Of a DNA stretch of 64,000 nt, positions 60,844-64,000 are shown one piece after another. Under the pieces are notes generated by a model. It did no database searches and was not told where the DNA came from. It saw only the letters and a list, made by a program, of their open reading frames with translations. This stretch comes from Acidithiobacillus sp. (GTDB lineage: Bacteria; Pseudomonadota; Gammaproteobacteria; Acidithiobacillales; Acidithiobacillaceae): the NCBI RefSeq assembly GCF_023256195.1, contig NZ_JAGDWX010000036.1, positions 1 through 64,000 on the forward strand, given 5' to 3'. Made by a program: the position numbers and the translations under genes. The first letter of the stretch is position 1; every line of letters starts with the position of its first letter.

Positions 60844-61944
60844 ATGGCGACGGCAAGGGAAAGGATGCCTGCGGTGAGCACCGCGCAAGAGATGGGAGCC
60901 AGCGAGGCCGCGTCGCTTCTGGAAGTGGAAGGGCTGCACCTGCGTCTGGGCAAAAAGGCGGTGCTGCGTGGCATCGACCTGAACCTGCGCAAGGGTGAAG
61001 TCGTGCTCATCATCGGTCCGTCAGGGTCTGGCAAGAGCAGCCTTTTGCGCGCCATCGCCGGTCTGGAGCCGCTCGAGAGAGGAAGTATCCGCCTGTGTGG
61101 GAAGGTTTTGGACGACGGTCGAGGTACCGCTTTGGATCCGGAACAGCGGCGGATGGCCATGGTTTTCCAGGATCACGCGCTCTGGCCACACCTGTCGGTG
61201 CAGGAAAATGTGGGGCTGGTGATTCCCGGTCGCGACGGTCGCGACAAGGCCCTGGCGCTTCTAGAGCGCATGGGTATCGCCCACCTGGCGAAACGTCGTC
61301 CCCACGAGATTTCCGGGGGGCAGCGGCAGCGGGTGGGTCTGGCGCGAGCACTGGCCGTCGCGCCGAGTCTGATGCTCATGGACGAGCCGCTGTCCAGTCT
61401 CGATGTGGAGCTGCGCGAACAGTTGCGCCTGGAGATCCGCCGCTGCTTGCGTGCGCTGGATATCGGTGCCCTGATCGTCAGCCACGATCCCGACGATCTC
61501 TGGCGTCTTGCGGATCGGGTCGTGGTTTTGGCGGATGGCCACATCGTGCAGGATGGTCCGCCCCAGGCCCTCTACGATCGCCCTCGGTTGCCCTGGATTG
61601 CCCGTTTTACCGGTGCGCAGGGTCCGTTCCCGGCGCAATGTAAGGATGGTGCGCTCACTGTTGCCGGGCAGCGACTGGCGCTGGCGGGCTCTGTGGGCGA
61701 GGCAGGTCCCGGAATGCTCTTCATCCGACCCGAAAGCGTACAGATCCGGACGGAGGAGCAGCAGGGGCTTGTCGGCGTGCTGCGCCATTGTGCCTTCGAA
61801 CGCGGTCACTATCGCAGCTACTGGGAGCTTCCGGGTTTGTCCGAGTCTCTGGTGGCTACCTCCTCCGTGGCGCCGCCGCCGCGCGCCCGGCTCTGGATCG
61901 ATCCGAGCCAGCTTTTCTTCTTTCCACAGTCTCCACAGGAGTGA
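60844..61944 (+). CDS. ABC importer ATP-binding protein
   Basis: A 366-aa ATPase with Walker A GPSGSGKSS (58-66), signature ISGGQRQ (157-163), Walker B LMLMDEP (177-183), the switch His in SHDPDD and a C-terminal TOBE-like domain (about 265-360). An N-terminal extension of about 22 residues precedes the domain. The closest families are FbpC, PhnT-like and AfuC ATPases. It lies 12 bases after the permease and is followed without a gap by the membrane-protein gene. Confidence 0.9.
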   Translation: MATARERMPAVSTAQEMGASEAASLLEVEGLHLRLGKKAVLRGIDLNLRKGEVVLIIGPSGSGKSSLLRAIAGLEPLERGSIRLCGKVLDDGRGTALDPEQRRMAMVFQDHALWPHLSVQENVGLVIPGRDGRDKALALLERMGIAHLAKRRPHEISGGQRQRVGLARALAVAPSLMLMDEPLSSLDVELREQLRLEIRRCLRALDIGALIVSHDPDDLWRLADRVVVLADGHIVQDGPPQALYDRPRLPWIARFTGAQGPFPAQCKDGALTVAGQRLALAGSVGEAGPGMLFIRPESVQIRTEEQQGLVGVLRHCAFERGHYRSYWELPGLSESLVATSSVAPPPRARLWIDPSQLFFFPQSPQE

Positions 61945-61946
61945 AC

Positions 61947-62666
61947 ATGTCGCCCTGGCAAATCGTTACCGCCACCGGTCTTGCGGCCATCGTCGAATGG
62001 GTCGAGGCCTTCACCATCGTCCTCGCTGTCGCCCTCACCATCGGCTGGCCGCGGGCCTTGGGGGCAAGTCTCGCCGCTATCGTGACCTTGGTGGTCATGA
62101 CGGCCGTAGGGGGAAGCCTGCTCCTGGCGGGTATCGATATCCAGTGGCTGCAGGCAATAGTGGGGATATTCCTGCTCTTTTTCGGCAGTCGCTGGTTGGC
62201 CAAGGCCATTGCCCGTGCCGCCGGACGGGTGCCTCTGCACGATGAGGAAAAGGCCTTTGCCAAGACCCAGAACCTGCTCCGCGGCGATGTCTCGGCGGCC
62301 TGGCTCGTGGCCTACAAGGGCGTGCTTTTGGAGGGGCTGGAAGTTTGGCTGATCGTCATCGCTCTGGGTGCCCAGACCCACACCATCGATCTGGCCGCTG
62401 CTGCCGCCGCCGGTGCCCTGGTGTTGGTGGCCTTGGCTGGAGCTATCATCCACCGACCGTTGCGGCGGGTTCCCGAAAACAGCATGAAATTTTTTGTCGG
62501 TGCCATGATTACGGCCTTCGGCAGTTATTGGAGCCTGCACGCCCTGGGTCTGCAGTGGCCGGGAGAGGATGCCGCGATCTTGGCTCTGGTGGCATTCTAT
62601 CTCCTGACGGGGATCGTCGCGGTCCTGATGCTGCGGACCAACAAGGTGCGAGGGGTAGCGGCATGA
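61947..62666 (+). CDS. polytopic membrane protein with duplicated ExxE motif (COG4280-like)
   Basis: A 239-aa inner-membrane protein with about seven hydrophobic segments. Two segments carry the same motif: E17-W-V-E20 followed by AFTIVLAVAL, and E129-G-L-E132 followed by VWLIVIALG. Paired acidic ExxE motifs in an internal repeat recall FTR1/GDT1-like cation transporters, though the family assignment is only a resemblance. AGGAG lies 7 bases before the ATG, which follows the ATPase stop by 2 bases. The stop overlaps the next small gene (ATGA). Function unknown; a counter-ion or export partner of the ABC system is a guess. Confidence 0.8.
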   Translation: MSPWQIVTATGLAAIVEWVEAFTIVLAVALTIGWPRALGASLAAIVTLVVMTAVGGSLLLAGIDIQWLQAIVGIFLLFFGSRWLAKAIARAAGRVPLHDEEKAFAKTQNLLRGDVSAAWLVAYKGVLLEGLEVWLIVIALGAQTHTIDLAAAAAAGALVLVALAGAIIHRPLRRVPENSMKFFVGAMITAFGSYWSLHALGLQWPGEDAAILALVAFYLLTGIVAVLMLRTNKVRGVAA

Positions 62667-62839
62667 AGGCACTGTGGAAGACCCTGTTCGGTGACCGTTA
62701 TACCGTGGCCGTGGTGCTGCTGGCTCTGGCCCTGAACTACGCGCTCTTGCGCAGCCCCTGGGCGTATGTGGTGACCTACAGCTTTCCTGCCCTGCTCATG
62801 GCAGGCATCGTCTGGATGGCCTGGCGACAAGGAGATTGA
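62663..62839 (+). CDS. small membrane protein, unknown function
   Basis: A 58-aa protein with two membrane segments (about 13-30 and 36-53), a basic N-terminus (MKALWKTLFGDRYT) and a short charged tail. It overlaps the stop of the preceding membrane-protein gene by 4 bases, so the two are probably made together and may interact. It is too short for domain recognition, but its position inside a tight operon supports that it is real. Confidence 0.75.
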   Translation: MKALWKTLFGDRYTVAVVLLALALNYALLRSPWAYVVTYSFPALLMAGIVWMAWRQGD

Positions 62840-62867
62840 TGTGCAGCAGAAAAAGGAGGGGAGCGTG

Positions 62868-63668
62868 ATGTGGTGGATGATCTGGCTGCTGGTAGGGCTG
62901 CTTGGTGGGTTGGAGCCGGCGACGGCCTGGGCCGAGGGCCCCGTTCCGCCCGCGACGGAGATGCGATTTCAGCACTACACCTTTGCCATGTTGTGGCAGC
63001 CAGGGGTGTGCAAGACCTGGACCGATGTGGGCGCGAGTTGCAGTAACATCGGCCCGCGCTCGCGTGCCAGTCAGGAGTGGAGCCTGCACGGTCTCTGGGC
63101 CAGCCGTCCCGAGGTGCTGGTCCGTCAGCAGGTACCGGACGAGACTTGGTGGCGCTATGGCTGCAACTGGTTCGAGCCGGGCCACCCACCGCTCCCGCAC
63201 GATTCCTGCAGCGCCCTGCCGGCCCTGAAGCTATCACCGGCCGTCGAGCAGCGTTTGCATGCGCACATGCCCATGGCGAGTAACTGTCTGGACCGGCATG
63301 AATTCTACAAGCACGAGGTGTGCTTCGGCTCCAGTCCCGATGCCTACTTCAGCCAGGCTCTGCGCCTTCTGGACAGGGTCAATGCCAGTAGCTTCACGGC
63401 CTTCGTCCGCGATCATCGCGGTGAGTGGGTGCGTCGCGATGCCTTGCTGCGGGCCTTCGCCGATGCTTTTCACGGCCACAGCGATGCGCTGGAGCTGCGC
63501 TGCGAACAGCCCGATGGTAAGCGCGGTGGGTCTCGGAGCGAGGGTACCGTATTGACGGAGGCCTGGATCACCTTGCGCGCGGACAAGGTCGCCGACTTTC
63601 CTGCGGGCGACAGCTTGATGGCGGGGCGCAAGGGGAACTGCGCGCGCCTCATCCACATCCTGCCCTGA
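62868..63668 (+). CDS. secreted ribonuclease T2
   Basis: A 266-aa periplasmic or secreted RNase of the T2 family: a signal peptide (about 1-22, cut near AWA), the first active-site motif WSLHGLW with His74, and the second, HEFYKHEVC, with His144, Glu145, Lys148 and His149. Cysteines for disulfides are present. It cleaves RNA to 2',3'-cyclic and 3'-nucleotides, a source of phosphate. The start ATG 62868 has AGGAGG 8 bases upstream; GTG 62841 would add nine residues before the signal peptide. It is part of the exbB operon. Confidence 0.92.
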   Translation: MWWMIWLLVGLLGGLEPATAWAEGPVPPATEMRFQHYTFAMLWQPGVCKTWTDVGASCSNIGPRSRASQEWSLHGLWASRPEVLVRQQVPDETWWRYGCNWFEPGHPPLPHDSCSALPALKLSPAVEQRLHAHMPMASNCLDRHEFYKHEVCFGSSPDAYFSQALRLLDRVNASSFTAFVRDHRGEWVRRDALLRAFADAFHGHSDALELRCEQPDGKRGGSRSEGTVLTEAWITLRADKVADFPAGDSLMAGRKGNCARLIHILP

Positions 63669-63682
63669 GCGAAGGCTAGCAT

Positions 63683-64000
63683 ATGGCTCAGGCAAAAATG
63701 GACCGCCGCCACTTTCTGAAGAGTCTGGCCGCGGTAAGTATCGCGGCAGGGCTTGCCCCGGGCCTGGTGGGCCGTAGCCGGGCGGCAGGCCGGGAGGCTG
63801 CGGCTCTACGGGAGAAGATCGACCATGTGGTCGTCATTTTTCAGGAGAATCGCAGTTTCGACCACTACTTCGGTACTTTTCAGGCCGCTACCGGGCAGGG
63901 GATCCTCAATCTGCTTGACGACGATGGTCGGATAGCCCGGCATTTTGACGGGCTGCAGAAAAACCCGGCGGGAATTCCCTATCCCGACTTGCCACTGCCG
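63683..64000 (+). CDS. phosphoesterase family phospholipase C / acid phosphatase (partial, runs off the window)
   Basis: Only the first 106 codons are in the window. The N-terminus has a twin-arginine signal (MDRRHFLKSLAAVSIAAG) for folded export, followed by HVVVIFQENRSFDHYFGTF, the start of the PF04185 phosphoesterase domain of phospholipases C and AcpA-type acid phosphatases. It would release phosphate or phosphorylated head groups outside the inner membrane. It lies 14 bases after the RNase T2 gene in the same operon. ATG 63698 is an alternative start. Confidence 0.9.
   Translation, partial: MAQAKMDRRHFLKSLAAVSIAAGLAPGLVGRSRAAGREAAALREKIDHVVVIFQENRSFDHYFGTFQAATGQGILNLLDDDGRIARHFDGLQKNPAGIPYPDLPLP

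Noticed and set aside
1-64000. CRISPR array, insertion sequence, prophage, tRNA or rRNA
   Set aside because: Looked for in all gene gaps: no regularly spaced direct repeats other than the Pho half-sites, no transposase or integrase reading frame, no cloverleaf or rRNA-like sequence.

Overview
This is a 64 kb, GC-rich, densely packed chromosomal segment from a Gram-negative bacterium: it encodes TonB/ExbBD, outer-membrane receptors, a porin, lipoproteins and PBP1C. The gene mix (pyruvate dehydrogenase with acetate kinase, PEP synthase, ubiquinone synthesis, phosphate-starvation functions) would fit an Acidithiobacillus-like proteobacterium. That placement is inference from gene content, not from a marker gene. 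I see no rRNA, tRNA, CRISPR array, transposase or phage gene.

Region 1 (about 1-36.6 kb) is ordinary core genome in overlapping operons. It holds small stress/unknown proteins; a DUF3311 protein with an SSS carboxylate symporter; a group III truncated globin; a bfd-like ferredoxin / hydrolase / ModE-like HTH / ilvA operon; an alpha-2-macroglobulin with PBP1C; an AhpD-like protein followed by pyruvate dehydrogenase E1alpha, E1beta, E2 and acetate kinase; gpmI and ppsA; a sulfotransferase; rlpA-dapE-dapD-dapC; an EamA transporter; mtaD-ubiG-gph; two cell-wall hydrolases; and a TauE/SafE permease opposite a pirin.

Region 2 (about 37.5-64 kb) is the striking part: most of it reads as a phosphate-starvation (Pho) island. 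Five promoters carry arrays of 7-bp half-sites (consensus near CTGTCAT) repeated every 11 bp, and each array ends exactly 10 bases before a -10 hexamer. They precede (i) a PPK2 polyphosphate kinase, (ii) a TonB-dependent receptor followed by a beta-propeller/phosphoesterase fusion, (iii) an MFS transporter, (iv) an OmpR-type regulator whose receiver domain has lost its phosphorylation residues, and (v) a long exbB-exbD-receptor-tonB-ABC importer-membrane protein-RNase T2-phospholipase C operon that runs off the right edge. The largest array has six half-sites.

Interleaved are genes for replacing phospholipids by phosphorus-free lipids: a PlcP-type metallophosphoesterase coupled to a glycosyltransferase (plcP-agt arrangement) and a UDP-sulfoquinovose synthase (sqdB). 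The working picture is that secreted phosphoesterases and a nuclease break down organic phosphate, TonB receptors and an ABC importer bring the products in, an MFS carrier and PPK2 handle uptake and polyphosphate, and membrane lipids are remodelled to release phosphate. The OprD-like porin, a LysR regulator and a small secreted two-cysteine protein lie inside the island without a Pho box that I can see.
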